Made by a program: the position numbers and the translations under genes. 64,000 nucleotides of DNA from BQJU01 sp965229635 (GTDB lineage: Bacteria; Bacteroidota; Bacteroidia; Chitinophagales; Saprospiraceae). A model generated the notes under the pieces. It saw only the letters and a program-made list of their open reading frames with translations, did no database searches and was not told the DNA's origin. Shown here piece by piece: positions 63,983 through 64,000 of this stretch. Every line of letters begins with the position of its first letter. Position 1 is the stretch's first letter. Where the stretch lies: positions 496,001 through 560,000 of the forward strand of contig OZ245894.1 in assembly GCA_965229635.1 (NCBI GenBank). The letters are read 5' to 3'.

Positions 63983-64000
63983 AAATATGATTCTTTGACA

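Overview
The window looks like chromosome from a free-living, probably gliding member of the Bacteroidota (Saprospiria-like). Evidence: a giant SprB-repeat adhesin and a second type IX secretion substrate next to a PorP/SprF gene, several promoters of the Bacteroidota type (TTG about 20 nt from TAnnTTTG), no Shine-Dalgarno habit, a fused IcmF mutase, a LytTR/propeller two-component pair and a type-2 IleRS. The assignment below phylum level is an inference.

Layout. 1-4349: the 3' part of a caspase/STAND-NTPase/WD40/SH3/SPOR conflict-type protein, cut by the window edge. 4374-8646: YifB-type ATPase and an AsmA-like protein. 8850-12865: a tRNA-Val gene followed by ten tandem 388/389-bp units. 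Each unit carries a copy of the tRNA 3' end and terminator hairpin, an intact 82-codon GIY-YIG nuclease gene, and a tRNA-like segment in which the anticodon arm is replaced by a palindrome. A DUF433/DUF5615 toxin-antitoxin-like pair abuts the array. 13539-14600: recA. 14696-18638: a two-gene module of a CHAT protease-like protein with an effector-associated N-terminal domain and a caspase fused to an SGNH hydrolase. 18744-29217: housekeeping and small accessory genes (GDSL lipoprotein, manA, bcp, Rpn-family nuclease, icmF, lipoprotein, SIMPL-like protein, methyltransferase). 29289-32945: an operon of a class V aminotransferase, a FixL-like PAS histidine kinase and a receiver-CRP fusion.

33340-45166: type IX secretion cluster with a 2941-residue adhesin (dockerin- and cohesin-like parts, four Kazal-like domains, 19 SprB-like repeats, PKD, sorting domain), a second adhesin with a gliding-type C-terminal domain, and PorP/SprF. 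45285-49221: a lipoprotein polymorphic toxin with a predicted REase-fold C-terminus and, one base downstream, its candidate immunity gene. 49664-52179: a small lipoprotein and the pssA-purS-rsmI operon, flanked by copies of an intergenic palindrome. 52368-58307: LolD-like ABC pair with a His-rich permease loop, and a LytTR regulator with a propeller-type sensor kinase. 58543-63982: ileS, an SCP2-domain protein and an MltD-like lytic transglycosylase.

The most unusual object is the tRNA-Val/GIY-YIG array. It has no recombinase, all ten nuclease copies are open with their catalytic residues, and neighbouring copies are mosaics of one another. It looks like a nuclease-bearing selfish repeat anchored on a tRNA 3' end. 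I do not know of a published description of it, but I could not search.
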